NCBI RefSeq assembly: GCF_900103955.1
Contig: NZ_FNIL01000001.1
Location: forward strand, 248,001-312,000
DNA length: 64,000 nt
Direction: 5' to 3'
Source of the DNA: Alkalicoccus daliensis
GTDB lineage: Bacteria; Bacillota; Bacilli; Bacillales; Salisediminibacteriaceae
Shown: positions 30,032-38,866 of the stretch, one piece after another
How the letters are laid out: the number at the start of each line of letters is the position of its first letter
Position numbering within the stretch: the first letter of the stretch is position 1
The notes under the pieces: generated by a model
The model's input: only the letters and a program-made list of their open reading frames with translations
The model's database searches: none
Told to the model about the DNA's origin: nothing
Program-made: the position numbers and the translations under genes

Positions 30032-30052
30032 GAAGCGTAAGGAGGAGTATAT

Positions 30053-30697
30053 TTGAAGTTTGTATTAATGGCGGGAGGACCGGAATTTTTAATTCCTCCT
30101 TTAGATCACATTGAAAAAGATTATCAGGGGCCTTTCTCTTGGATAGGTATTGACAGAGGAGCATACGCACTAGCAGATAAAAATATCGGTATGACTGCAG
30201 CTGTGGGTGACTTTGATTCTGTAACAGCAAACGAATTTCAGCAGATTCAGGGTAACGCCGCACAAATCATTAAGCATCCAGCGGTAAAGAATGCTACAGA
30301 TTTGGAGCTCTCTGTGGAATTTGCTGTAAACAATGGTGCTTCTGAGATTATTCTGCTTGGTGCAACCGGTGGCAGGCTCGACCACGCTCAGCTGACGATC
30401 CAGCTGATGCAGATTTGTGAAATACCACTATATATTGTCGACAAGTTTAACCGGGTGCGCCTTCTCCAGCCCGGGAAGCACGTCCTAACGCGGTCAGCAT
30501 TTAAATATGTGTCATTTCTTCCGGCTGGGGTGCAGATAAAAGAACTAACATTACAGGGATTCAAATATGAGATTGAGAAAATGCATATTCAAAAAGGGTC
30601 AAGCCTGTGTGTTAGTAATGAATGGGATAAAACTGAAGCAGTGGTGGAGTTAAAAGGGGGAGATGCTCTTTTTATTGAAAGCAGAGATAATATATAG
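30053..30697 (+). CDS. thiN: Thiamine pyrophosphokinase
   Basis: Transfers pyrophosphate from ATP to thiamine to give TPP. The product has 214 residues and starts at TTG 30053 after GGAGGAG. The conserved IDRGAYALADKNI, AVGDFDSVTANE and KNATDLELSVEFAV segments carry the acidic metal-binding residues, and GATGGRLDHA follows. It is 21 bases after thiT, so uptake and activation of thiamine share one riboswitch-controlled transcript. Confidence 0.93.
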   Translation: MKFVLMAGGPEFLIPPLDHIEKDYQGPFSWIGIDRGAYALADKNIGMTAAVGDFDSVTANEFQQIQGNAAQIIKHPAVKNATDLELSVEFAVNNGASEIILLGATGGRLDHAQLTIQLMQICEIPLYIVDKFNRVRLLQPGKHVLTRSAFKYVSFLPAGVQIKELTLQGFKYEIEKMHIQKGSSLCVSNEWDKTEAVVELKGGDALFIESRDNI

Positions 30698-30710
30698 AAA
30701 AGAAAATAAA

Positions 30711-30751
30711 AAGAGCTGCCCCGTCAATCGTGTGACGGGGCAGCTCTTTTT
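30711..30751. terminator. Bidirectional terminator thiN/rpmB
   Basis: A 16-base stem AAGAGCTGCCCCGTCA (30711-30726) and its complement (30733-30748) with A and T runs on either side serves convergent genes. It fills the whole 56-base space where spoVM lies in B. subtilis. Confidence 0.92.
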
Positions 30752-30753
30752 AA

Positions 30754-30942
30754 TTAAACACGCTGTACTTTACCAGATTTAAGTGCACGAGCGGAAACGT
30801 ATACGCGCTGCGGCTTACCATCCAGCATAATTCTTACTTTTTGAACGTTAGCGCCCCAACGGCGTTTCGTAGCGTTAAGTGCGTGAGATCTTTTATTTCC
30901 AGTAGATGGACCTCTACCAGTGATTACACATCGACGTGACAT
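30754..30942 (-). CDS. rpmB: 50S ribosomal protein L28
   Basis: Basic large-subunit protein of 62 residues, usual length. [27 protein letters not shown] shows the conserved N-terminal part; there is no CxxC pair, only Cys5, so this is the zinc-free form. The start at 30942 has GGAGGG upstream. It is transcribed alone against its neighbours, as in B. subtilis, from a promoter at 30988-31016. Confidence 0.96.
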   Translation of the reverse strand: MSRRCVITGRGPSTGNKRSHALNATKRRWGANVQKVRIMLDGKPQRVYVSARALKSGKVQRV

Positions 30943-30987
30943 TCATATTCCCTCCTTCATCAAAACTAACATAATTCATACTTAAAC

Positions 30988-31016
30988 ATTGTAGCACTGT
31001 CGATTTTGGAATTCAA
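30988..31016 (-). promoter_or_regulatory. Promoter of rpmB
   Basis: On the minus strand TTGAAT (plus 31011-31016) and TACAAT (plus 30988-30993) are spaced by 17 bases, about 45 bases before the rpmB start. Confidence 0.65.
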
Positions 31017-31180
31017 GAGTTAATTTAAAGTGAAAAACCTTGACAGTATCTGTCGATTTAAAGCCGTTATTATGCTATTCTCGAAGACGGACGCAGGAGA
31101 GCGCTTTTAAAATTATATTAACTGTAGTAAAATAACGTTAGCCTTTCAGCAAAAAATTCCTCAGAGGAGGCATTCCGAAT

Positions 31181-31540
31181 ATGACGATCGAAATTAACAC
31201 AAAATATGGAAATATTGACGTTTCAAGAGAAGTAGTAGCCGTAATCGCAGGTGGAGCTGCGGTTGATTGTTATGGAATTGTGGGAATGGCTTCCCAAAAA
31301 CAACTTAAAGATGGCATTACTGATTTACTCGGTAAAGAGAACCTGGCAAGAGGTGTAGTAATTCGGGAAGAAAATGAAGAAATTAATATCGATATGTACA
31401 TTATTGTAAGCTATGGAACGAAGATTTCTGAGATTGCTTACAATGTACAGCAAAAGGTGAAATACCAGCTCGAGCAGATGCTCGGCCTTAAGGTGGACAC
31501 TGTTAACATATTTGTATCAGGAGTAAGAGTAACTAATTAG
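31181..31540 (+). CDS. Asp23/Gls24 family envelope stress protein (YloU)
   Basis: Small protein of 119 residues of the Asp23/DUF322 family, members of which are membrane-associated and respond to cell-envelope or alkaline stress. The body shows VVAVIAGGAAVDCYGIVGMA, then VSYGTKISEIAYNVQQKVKYQLEQMLG and VNIFVSGVR. It has no signal peptide. The start ATG 31181 follows GAGGAGG. It directly precedes fakA by 21 bases, the conserved YloU-YloV pair of Bacilli, which suggests a link to fatty acid or envelope status. Confidence 0.88.
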   Translation: MTIEINTKYGNIDVSREVVAVIAGGAAVDCYGIVGMASQKQLKDGITDLLGKENLARGVVIREENEEINIDMYIIVSYGTKISEIAYNVQQKVKYQLEQMLGLKVDTVNIFVSGVRVTN

Positions 31541-31561
31541 TTTAAGCTAGGAGGAACATAC

Positions 31562-33226
31562 GTGGCAATTAATCATATTGATGGAGAAAAGCTCACGCAA
31601 ATGCTATTGGAAGGCGCGGCGAATTTATCCAGCAATTCACAAAAAATCGATGCTTTAAATGTATTTCCGGTGCCGGATGGAGATACCGGTACAAACATGA
31701 ATTTAACGATGTCTTCCGGGATTAAAGAGGTGCAGGAAAAAAATTCTTCGCATGCAGGCAGTGTGGGAGCTCATTTTGCAAAGGGTCTCCTTATGGGTGC
31801 AAGAGGAAATTCCGGAGTTATTCTGTCGCAGCTTTTCAGAGGTTTCTCAAAAGCTGTGGAAAAAGAAGAACAGCTTTCTGTGGAAAGTCTTGCGTCAGCT
31901 CTGCAAAATGGAGTTGATACTGCCTACAGAGCAGTGATGAAGCCTGTGGAAGGTACTATTCTTACTGTAGCAAAAGATGCTGCCGCAAAAGCGCAGGAAC
32001 TGCAAAAAGAAAAAGACTGCATTGTTTTTATGGAAAAAGTACTGGAAGAAGCAAAGGCTTCTTTGGACAGAACTCCTGATCTGCTTCCTGTTTTGAAAGA
32101 AGTAGGAGTAGTAGATTCCGGTGGTCAGGGTTTAGTAACTATTTATGAAGGGTTTCTCGCAGTTTTAAAAGGAGAAAAGATCACTCATAATGCCGGACAG
32201 GCACCTTCTTTAGAAGAACTTGTGAAATTTGAACATCATCAATCAGCGCAGAGCCATATGTCTACTGAGGATATTGAATTTGGATACTGTACTGAGGTAA
32301 TGGTAAAGTTCGACGAGGAAATATTAAGGAAGAACCCTTATAATGAAGATGAATTCCGTAATAAGCTTGATGAATATGGTGATTCTCTTTTGGTTGTGTC
32401 TGATGAGGATTTGTTAAAAATACATATTCACGTAGAGTATCCCGGTACCGTAATTAATGAAGCACAGCAGTACGGCTCTCTGGTGAATATAAAAGTTGAA
32501 AATATGAGGGAACAGCATACTTCTATTTTAAGCGAAGAACAGAACAGGGAGCCGGCATCGGAATCACCCAGCGATTACGCCGTGATTACTGTAGGTTTGG
32601 GGAGCGGAGTCAGCGAGTTGTTTAAGGGCCTAGGTGTGAAAAAGATTATTGAAGGCGGTCAGACTATGAACCCTTCCACTCAGGACTTCATTAAAGCTAT
32701 TGAGGAAGTAAATGCTGAGAAAATCATTCTTCTGCCTAATAACAGCAACATTGTTATGGCAGCCAATCAGGCTGCAGACGTAGCAGAAGTGGAAGTGGAA
32801 GTTGTTCCTTCTAAAACGCTTCCGCAGGGAATGGCCGCTATGCTCGCTTTTAACGAAGAGCATTCGCTTCAGGAAAATGCTGAAGCTATGAAAGAAGCAC
32901 TGCAGCATGTTAAAACAGGAGAAGTAACTTACGCTGTGCGTGATACAAGTATTAATGGGGTAGACATTAAAAAAGGTGATTTTATGGGCATTTCTGAAAA
33001 AGAAATTGTCTCCAGCGGTTCTTCTGTTTCAAAAGCTGCAAAAGAGTTGATTGACGCTTTGATAGATGAAGAAAGTGAAATTTTAACTATTATCTATGGA
33101 GAAGATCGAACAGAGGATGAAGCGCATAAATTATCAGATTATATTGAATCAAAATTCGAAGATATAGAAGTTGAAATTCATGCTGGTCATCAACCACTTT
33201 ACTCATACATTATCTCTGTTGAGTAG
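31562..33226 (+). CDS. fakA: Fatty acid kinase catalytic subunit FakA (YloV)
   Basis: Phosphorylates fatty acids bound to FakB proteins; the acyl-phosphate feeds PlsX/PlsY phospholipid synthesis. The product has 554 residues and starts at GTG 31562 after GGAGG. The N-terminal DhaL-like ATP domain shows NVFPVPDGDTGTNMNLTM (Asp metal ligands, near residues 31-48), GARGNSGVILSQLFRG and VDSGGQGLVTIYEGF. The central and C-terminal domains match the DegV-related FakA C-terminus. A fakB-like gene follows 26 bases downstream, placing kinase and carrier together. Confidence 0.93.
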   Translation: MAINHIDGEKLTQMLLEGAANLSSNSQKIDALNVFPVPDGDTGTNMNLTMSSGIKEVQEKNSSHAGSVGAHFAKGLLMGARGNSGVILSQLFRGFSKAVEKEEQLSVESLASALQNGVDTAYRAVMKPVEGTILTVAKDAAAKAQELQKEKDCIVFMEKVLEEAKASLDRTPDLLPVLKEVGVVDSGGQGLVTIYEGFLAVLKGEKITHNAGQAPSLEELVKFEHHQSAQSHMSTEDIEFGYCTEVMVKFDEEILRKNPYNEDEFRNKLDEYGDSLLVVSDEDLLKIHIHVEYPGTVINEAQQYGSLVNIKVENMREQHTSILSEEQNREPASESPSDYAVITVGLGSGVSELFKGLGVKKIIEGGQTMNPSTQDFIKAIEEVNAEKIILLPNNSNIVMAANQAADVAEVEVEVVPSKTLPQGMAAMLAFNEEHSLQENAEAMKEALQHVKTGEVTYAVRDTSINGVDIKKGDFMGISEKEIVSSGSSVSKAAKELIDALIDEESEILTIIYGEDRTEDEAHKLSDYIESKFEDIEVEIHAGHQPLYSYIISVE

Positions 33227-33252
33227 GTGTGGCATAAGGAGATGAATATAAT

Positions 33253-34110
33253 ATGAGCAAGGTTATGATCGTAACAGATTCAACAGCTGACATTCCTGGA
33301 GAGCTGGCAGAGAAACTTGAAATTCAAGTAGTTCCTTTAAAGGTTCATTTTGGTGAGGAAGCCTACGAAGATGGAGTAGACCTTTCACCAGAAGAATTCT
33401 ATAAAAAATTGAACAGCGAATCAGTGATGCCTTCTACTTCCCAGCCCACCCCGAATCAATTTGAGGAAGTATATCAAAAGCTTCACAAAGAACATGCACC
33501 TGATATTATTTCTATACATTTATCATCTAAATTAAGCGGAACCTTTCAATCTGCTTACATTGCTCAGCAGACACTCGGCGAAAGTGTTTCTTTAGAAGTC
33601 ATCGACTCAAAACGTGCCTCTTACGCGATAGGGGTAATTGTGGTGGAAGCAGCACAAATGGCTCAGCAAGGCAATCCGAAAGAAGAAATTATGGCGAGAA
33701 TCAATAAAATGCTAGAAGACACAAATGTATTTTTTATGGTGGATACACTGGAGTATCTGCAAAAAAACGGGAGAATAGGCAAAGCTTCAGCACTAGTAGG
33801 ATCCCTTCTTAAAATAAAGCCTATTCTATCTCTTAATGCAGAAGGTGAAGTATATCCTTTTGAAAAAGTAAGAGGAAACAAAAAAGCGGTTCAGCGGATT
33901 CTTGCAGAATTCACCAAGCTGTATAATGCGAAGCCGCTGCACGTCGGAATCTCTCATTCAGAAGCTGAAAAAGAAGCCAGAGAGTTTATGGACACGATGA
34001 GAGAACAATTTGATATTCGTCAGGAAGTTATAACAAATATCGGCCCTGTCATTGGAGCACATGTGGGACCGGGAACGCTTTCTATTGCAGTTACCCCAGT
34101 GGAAAGATAA
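33253..34110 (+). CDS. DegV family fatty acid-binding protein (FakB-like)
   Basis: Binds a fatty acid in a deep tunnel and presents its carboxylate to FakA. The product has 285 residues. The DegV signatures are VTDSTADIP near residue 7, PLKVHFGEEAYEDGVDL, MPSTSQPTPNQF near 63, SSKLSGTFQSA near 93 and the C-terminal GPVIGAHVGPGTLSI with the His that contacts the ligand. The operon position after fakA supports a FakB role, but chain specificity is not readable. A terminator follows 15 bases after the stop. Confidence 0.9.
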   Translation: MSKVMIVTDSTADIPGELAEKLEIQVVPLKVHFGEEAYEDGVDLSPEEFYKKLNSESVMPSTSQPTPNQFEEVYQKLHKEHAPDIISIHLSSKLSGTFQSAYIAQQTLGESVSLEVIDSKRASYAIGVIVVEAAQMAQQGNPKEEIMARINKMLEDTNVFFMVDTLEYLQKNGRIGKASALVGSLLKIKPILSLNAEGEVYPFEKVRGNKKAVQRILAEFTKLYNAKPLHVGISHSEAEKEAREFMDTMREQFDIRQEVITNIGPVIGAHVGPGTLSIAVTPVER

Positions 34111-34124
34111 TCGAGAGAAAAATT

Positions 34125-34150
34125 GCGCCTTTACAGGGCGCTTTTTTTTT
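34125..34150 (+). terminator. Terminator after the fakB-like gene
   Basis: GCGCC (34125-34129) and GGCGC (34137-34141) form a short GC stem followed by nine thymines. Confidence 0.8.
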
Positions 34151-34605
34151 ATCTGCTTTCGTGAATAGATTTTCCCCTTCCTTTAAATCCAGCAGTACTT
34201 GCCGGATACTCCGGAATAAAAGCCGGTTTCTTAACAGAAAGACTGGAATGTCAGGACTTTTTATAAAGTAATATTATTATTGGCACTGGAGCCGCTGTGT
34301 CCGCCTCCGGGACAAATCAGGACGAGCAGAAGATTGATGGGGCCTTCTTTGTTTTTTGGAAAACCTAGAAAGCATACTGCATCAGGATGATTGCACAGCA
34401 TAGCTTTTAAATAACCTGTATTACTAAGGAGTAAAGGGTTATTCGTTTCCCAAATTAAATAATGAAGATTTATAATGCAGTTGAATTTATGCTGTTAGAA
34501 GAAAAATGAAACAATCGTAGCCTCAAACAGAATGTTTTGTTATTATATTGAGGGAATATGTATAGTGACAGCGCTTTCTTTAATAAGTTTTCAGGAGGAT
34601 GAATG
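34151..34605. other. Gap upstream of sdaAB without a recognisable gene
   Basis: This stretch of 455 bases has AT-rich ends and a GC-richer middle (about 34285-34350, with GCCTCCGGGAC). There is no open frame with a ribosome binding site. I looked for a T-box or amino acid riboswitch before the serine dehydratase genes and found no conserved T-box sequence. The AGGAGG of sdaAB is at 34593-34598. Confidence 0.4.
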
Positions 34606-35268
34606 ATGAAATATAGAAGTGTATTTGAGATTATAGGCCCGGTAATGATAGGTCCTTCAAGTTCACATACTGCGGGAGCGGCGAGAATTGGCCTGGTAGC
34701 CAGGCAGCTGTTTCTATCACAGCCGGACCATGTAACGTTCAGGCTCTATGGTTCTTTTGCGAAAACTTACCAGGGGCACGGGACTGATGTAGCCTTGTTA
34801 GGAGGAATTCTTGGGTTTGATACGAGTGACCAGAGACTTACAAACGCATTTACTGAAGCCGAAGACGCTGACTTAACATATGAATTTATTGAAGAAAATG
34901 AAGTGAGCAGGCATCCGAATACTGTGAAAATTGAAATGAAAAAAGCTGATAAAGAAATGTCATTGGTTGGCATATCTATTGGCGGAGGTAAAGTGGAGAT
35001 TACAGAACTAAACGGCTTTGAACTTGGTTTGAGCGGGAATCATCCAGCAATTTTAGTAGTACATCATGACCGCTATGGAGCCATTGCTTCTGTCGCTTCA
35101 GTGCTTGCAGAAAAGAAAATCAACATAGGACATATGGAAGTTTCCCGGAAAGAAGAAGGAAAAGAAGCTTTAATGGTAATTGAAGTGGATCAAAATGTTT
35201 ATGAAAGCACTTTAGAAGAAATATCGAAGCTGGAACATATAACACAGGTAACGAAAGTTCATGAGTAA
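34606..35268 (+). CDS. sdaAB: L-serine dehydratase, beta subunit
   Basis: Partner of SdaAA in the iron-sulfur enzyme that converts L-serine to pyruvate and ammonia. The product has 220 residues; ATG 34606 is used, with a tandem ATG at 34603 equally possible. The N-terminal GPVMIGPSSSHTAGAARIG signature is intact, and the C-terminus (about 148-220: AILVVHHDRYGAIASVASVLAEKKINIGHM) is an ACT domain that may sense serine. It is 14 bases before sdaAA. Confidence 0.95.
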   Translation: MKYRSVFEIIGPVMIGPSSSHTAGAARIGLVARQLFLSQPDHVTFRLYGSFAKTYQGHGTDVALLGGILGFDTSDQRLTNAFTEAEDADLTYEFIEENEVSRHPNTVKIEMKKADKEMSLVGISIGGGKVEITELNGFELGLSGNHPAILVVHHDRYGAIASVASVLAEKKINIGHMEVSRKEEGKEALMVIEVDQNVYESTLEEISKLEHITQVTKVHE

Positions 35269-35282
35269 AGGAGGATATACAT

Positions 35283-36161
35283 TTGTTTAAAAATGCAGAA
35301 GAGCTGGTTCAAATAGCTGAAAAAGATGGAATACTGCTGTCCGAAGTAATGATTCGGCAGGAAATGTCTGTTCACGATAGGTCAAGAGAGGACATCATGC
35401 AGCAGATGGAAAATAACCTTGATGTAATGGAACGGGCTGTGAATAGAGGAATTACTGAAAGTGTACGTTCTGTATCAGGACTGACAGGTGGAGATGGAAA
35501 AAAGCTGCATGAATATATGATGCTGAATGATACACTTTCCGGGGACCTCACGCTGGATGCTGTAGCTAAAGCTATGTCTACAAACGAGGTGAACGCTGCA
35601 ATGGGCACTATATGCGCTACGCCGACTGCTGGGGCGGCAGGGGTAGTGCCGGGCACCTTATTTGCAGTGAAAGAAAAACTGAACCCCACCAGAGAGCAAA
35701 TGGTTAGATATTTATTTGTAAGTGGAGCGTTTGGGTTTGTGATTGCAAATAATGCCTCTATCTCAGGGGCTGCCGGGGGATGCCAGGCAGAAGTTGGGTC
35801 TGCTACAGGTATGGCTGCTGCAGCAATTGTAGAAATGGCTGGCGGAACACCGAGACAGTCTGCACAGGCGATGGCCATCGCATTAAAGAATATGCTCGGC
35901 CTTGTATGCGACCCAGTAGCAGGCCTGGTGGAAGTACCTTGTGTGAAAAGAAACGCTTTTGGAGCGTCTCATGCATTAGTGGCAGCGGATTTAGCGCTTG
36001 CTGGAATAGAAAGCAGAATTCCATGCGATGAAGTGATAGATGCAATGTACCGTATCGGGGAAAACATGCCAACGGCCCTGAAAGAAACTGGGGAAGGCGG
36101 TTTAGCCGCTACTCCTACAGGGAAACGTTTGAAAGAAGAAATATTCGGGGCAGGTAAGTAG
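35283..36161 (+). CDS. sdaAA: L-serine dehydratase, alpha subunit
   Basis: Catalytic subunit with a 4Fe-4S cluster, 292 residues. It starts at TTG 35283 after AAGGAGG. Cluster-binding and active-site cysteines lie in [27 protein letters not shown] and GLVCDPVAGLVEVPCVKRN. The two-gene form of the enzyme is typical of Firmicutes. The recG gene begins 14 bases after its stop, so sdaAB-sdaAA-recG form a transcription unit, as in B. subtilis. Confidence 0.95.
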   Translation: MFKNAEELVQIAEKDGILLSEVMIRQEMSVHDRSREDIMQQMENNLDVMERAVNRGITESVRSVSGLTGGDGKKLHEYMMLNDTLSGDLTLDAVAKAMSTNEVNAAMGTICATPTAGAAGVVPGTLFAVKEKLNPTREQMVRYLFVSGAFGFVIANNASISGAAGGCQAEVGSATGMAAAAIVEMAGGTPRQSAQAMAIALKNMLGLVCDPVAGLVEVPCVKRNAFGASHALVAADLALAGIESRIPCDEVIDAMYRIGENMPTALKETGEGGLAATPTGKRLKEEIFGAGK

Positions 36162-36175
36162 GGAGATGAATTAAT

Positions 36176-38203
36176 ATGAATGTACCCGTGCATGTATTAA
36201 AAGGCGCTGGTGGAAAGGCAGCTGAGCAGATGGCGGCAATGGGAATTGAAACAGTAAAAGATTTACTTTTTTATTTCCCTTTTCGATATGAAGATTTTTC
36301 TATTCGCAGACTCGAAGAAGTGCAGCATGAAGAACGGGTTACTCTGCAGGGAACCGTGCACAGTCTTCCTGAACTTCGTTTTTTTGGCAAAAAGAAATCG
36401 CGTCTTACCGTTCGCGTATTAGTGGACGGTTTTCTTGTGCAGGCGATCTTTTTTAATCAGCCGTTTTTAAAAAGACAGATAGAGCTGGGCCAGCATTTAA
36501 TCTTTCATGGAAAATTTGATAAGCATCGTCTGATGATTCAGGGAGCTATTGTGAAAAATGCCCAGTCTGACGGTGCCTTCGAGCCGGTATATCCTTTAAA
36601 AGGGGACGTGAAACTAGTTTCCTTAAGAAAGTGGATTTCACAGGCCTATAAAGATTATGGAGATGAGATCGAAGAACTGCTTCCGGAAAGTCTGTTAGAA
36701 AGTTATAAGCTGATTCCACGGGCCGAAGCTTGTTATTTTCTTCACTTCCCTCAGGATATGGCTAAATTCAAGCAGGCAAAAAGACGGATGGTGTACGAAG
36801 AACTGTTAATGTTCCAGTTGAAAATGCAGTATTTCCGAAAACAGACAAGAGAATCAACTGATGGAAAAGAGAAATCCTGGCCGGCTGAAAAAGTAAACAG
36901 TTTTGTAGAGGCACTGCCATTTCCATTGACAGCTGCACAATCCCGGGTGCTGGAAGAAATTCTTAAGGACTTAAACTCTCCATATAGAATGAACCGCCTG
37001 CTGCAGGGAGATGTAGGGTCCGGGAAAACAGTTATTGCAGCCATAGCTTTATACGCTGCGGTAAATGCTGGATATCAAGGAGCATTAATGGTACCGACAG
37101 AAATTCTTGCAGAACAGCACAGTGCTTCCCTGAAGGAGTTGTTTGCCGGCTATCCTGTAACAATTGGCCATTTATCCGGTTCGTCAAAAGTGAAGGAAAG
37201 AAGAGAAACGCTGGAAAAACTTGCTTCCGGAGAAATTGATATTATTATCGGCACACATGCACTTATTCAGGAGGGGGTGGACTTTCATCAGCTCGGTTTG
37301 GTAATTACGGATGAACAGCATCGATTTGGTGTTGCGCAGAGAAGGGTGCTGCGTGAAAAAGGGATCCGTCCGGATGTTCTATTTATGACAGCGACACCGA
37401 TACCCAGAACGCTTGCAATTACAGCATTTGGAGATATGGATGTTTCAACGATTGATGAGATGCCAAAAGGGCGGAAACCTGTGGAGACCTACTGGGCAAA
37501 GCCGGATACGCTGCCGCGTGTGCTGAAATTTATTGATAAACAAGTGTCTATGGGACACCAGGCATATGTTATCTGTCCATTAATTGAAGAGTCTGATAAG
37601 CTGGATGTTCAGAATGCAATTGACCTTCACCGCCAGATTCAGGAAGTGCTGCCTCATCTTCATACTGGACTTATGCATGGAAGGCTCCATTCCGATGAAA
37701 AAGAAGAAGTGATGAAGGAATTTGCAGAAAATAAAGTGCAAATACTTGTATCTACGACAGTAGTGGAAGTCGGGGTGAATGTTCCGAATGCTACGGCGAT
37801 GGTAATTTATGATGCGAACCGCTTTGGGCTTTCACAGCTTCACCAGCTGAGAGGAAGAGTAGGGCGGGGGTCTGATCAGGCATACTGTATTCTTCTTGCA
37901 GATCCAAAGTCAGATTCCGGAAAAGAACGAATGGCTATTATGACGGAAACAAATGACGGATTCGAGCTTTCCCAGCGGGATTTAGAGCTTAGAGGACCCG
38001 GTGACTTTTTTGGTGTTAAACAAAGCGGGCTTCCTCAGATGAAAGTAGCAGATATTGTGGAGGACTTCCGTACGCTCGAAGTAGCAAGGCAGGATGCTGC
38101 TAAATTAGTAGCATCTGAGGCTTTCTGGAAGTCTGAAATATACGCACCCCTTAGACAAGCTCTTGAAGAAGAAGGCGTTTTTCGTAAGGAGAGAATAGAT
38201 TAA
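36176..38203 (+). CDS. recG: ATP-dependent DNA helicase RecG
   Basis: Branch-migrating helicase that remodels stalled forks and Holliday junctions. The product has 675 residues. An N-terminal wedge/OB domain (about 50-150) precedes the helicase core: Walker A GDVGSGKTVIA near 279, DEQHRFG near 376, TATPIPRTLA, and motifs V-VI (VSTTVVEVGVNVPNAT, QLRGRVGRG). The C-terminal RGPGDFFGVKQSGLP is the RecG hook region. The start is preceded by GGGAGATGA. Confidence 0.97.
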   Translation: MNVPVHVLKGAGGKAAEQMAAMGIETVKDLLFYFPFRYEDFSIRRLEEVQHEERVTLQGTVHSLPELRFFGKKKSRLTVRVLVDGFLVQAIFFNQPFLKRQIELGQHLIFHGKFDKHRLMIQGAIVKNAQSDGAFEPVYPLKGDVKLVSLRKWISQAYKDYGDEIEELLPESLLESYKLIPRAEACYFLHFPQDMAKFKQAKRRMVYEELLMFQLKMQYFRKQTRESTDGKEKSWPAEKVNSFVEALPFPLTAAQSRVLEEILKDLNSPYRMNRLLQGDVGSGKTVIAAIALYAAVNAGYQGALMVPTEILAEQHSASLKELFAGYPVTIGHLSGSSKVKERRETLEKLASGEIDIIIGTHALIQEGVDFHQLGLVITDEQHRFGVAQRRVLREKGIRPDVLFMTATPIPRTLAITAFGDMDVSTIDEMPKGRKPVETYWAKPDTLPRVLKFIDKQVSMGHQAYVICPLIEESDKLDVQNAIDLHRQIQEVLPHLHTGLMHGRLHSDEKEEVMKEFAENKVQILVSTTVVEVGVNVPNATAMVIYDANRFGLSQLHQLRGRVGRGSDQAYCILLADPKSDSGKERMAIMTETNDGFELSQRDLELRGPGDFFGVKQSGLPQMKVADIVEDFRTLEVARQDAAKLVASEAFWKSEIYAPLRQALEEEGVFRKERID

Positions 38204-38213
38204 CTTCTTCCAG

Positions 38214-38242
38214 TTGAAAATGGGAGAAGTTATCTATATACT
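38214..38242 (+). promoter_or_regulatory. Promoter of the fapR-plsX-fabD-fabG operon
   Basis: TTGAAA (38214-38219) and TATACT (38237-38242) are spaced by 17 bases. The promoter begins eleven bases after recG and is overlapped by an imperfect inverted repeat, AACTTCTTCC/GGGAGAAGTT (38202-38230). The FapR operator begins five bases after the -10 box. Confidence 0.8.
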
Positions 38243-38246
38243 ACAA

Positions 38247-38263
38247 TTAGTACCTAGTCCTAG
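38247..38263 (+). promoter_or_regulatory. FapR operator
   Basis: TTAGTACCTAGTCCTAG closely follows the published B. subtilis FapR box (TTAGTACCTAGTCTTAG type). Its place just downstream of the -10 box and upstream of fapR fits autoregulation relieved by malonyl-CoA. Confidence 0.88.
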
Positions 38264-38284
38264 GAGTACAGAGGGGATGTCACA

Positions 38285-38866
38285 ATGAAATGGACAAAAA
38301 GGCAGCGTCAGCCTAAATTAAAAGAAAAAATTGCAGAAGATCCATTTATAACCGATGAAGCATTGGCTGGAATATTTGCTGTCAGTGTGCAGACAATCCG
38401 ATTAGACCGTCTGGAATTAAATATACCCGAAGTGCGGGAAAGGATTAAAAGCGTTGCCCAGAAGCAGTATGATCCGGTAAAAGCTTTAGCAGAAGAAGAA
38501 GTTATTGGGGATATTGTTGATTTGGAACTGGACAAGTATGCAATCTCTGTATTTGATGTACATCAGGATCATGTTTTCTCAAGAAACAACATCATACGCG
38601 GACATCATTTATTTGCCCAGGCAAATTCGCTTGCGGTAGCTGTAATTAATGATGAACTTGCTTTAACAGCCAACGCTGAAGTTTCTTTCAGAAAGCAGGT
38701 ATCTTCCGGGGACAGGGTAATTGCGAAAGCGAAAGTAAAATCAATTGGAGCTGCCCGGACAATTGTACATGTGCAGAGCTTCGTAGACCAGACGATTGTT
38801 TTTGAAGGGACTTTTTCTATGTTCAGGGATGAAAAAGACAATGAGGAAAGAGAGGAGCATAAATAA
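38285..38866 (+). CDS. fapR: Fatty acid and phospholipid biosynthesis repressor FapR
   Basis: Repressor that releases DNA when malonyl-CoA (or malonyl-ACP) accumulates. The product has 193 residues. The N-terminal helix-turn-helix (about 20-45: [23 protein letters not shown]) is followed by a linker helix and a hot-dog effector domain (about 75-180, with [20 protein letters not shown] and [19 protein letters not shown]). The start ATG 38285 follows GAGGGG. It is the first gene of the operon, behind its own operator, and its stop overlaps plsX. Confidence 0.95.
   Translation: MKWTKRQRQPKLKEKIAEDPFITDEALAGIFAVSVQTIRLDRLELNIPEVRERIKSVAQKQYDPVKALAEEEVIGDIVDLELDKYAISVFDVHQDHVFSRNNIIRGHHLFAQANSLAVAVINDELALTANAEVSFRKQVSSGDRVIAKAKVKSIGAARTIVHVQSFVDQTIVFEGTFSMFRDEKDNEEREEHK

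Noticed and set aside
34151-34605. Possible T-box or amino acid riboswitch before sdaAB
   Set aside because: No T-box core sequence and no terminator/antiterminator pair could be found.
35372-35878. Open frame of 168 codons on the minus strand across sdaAA
   Set aside because: It is a shadow of the strongly conserved sdaAA frame and has no recognisable domain.
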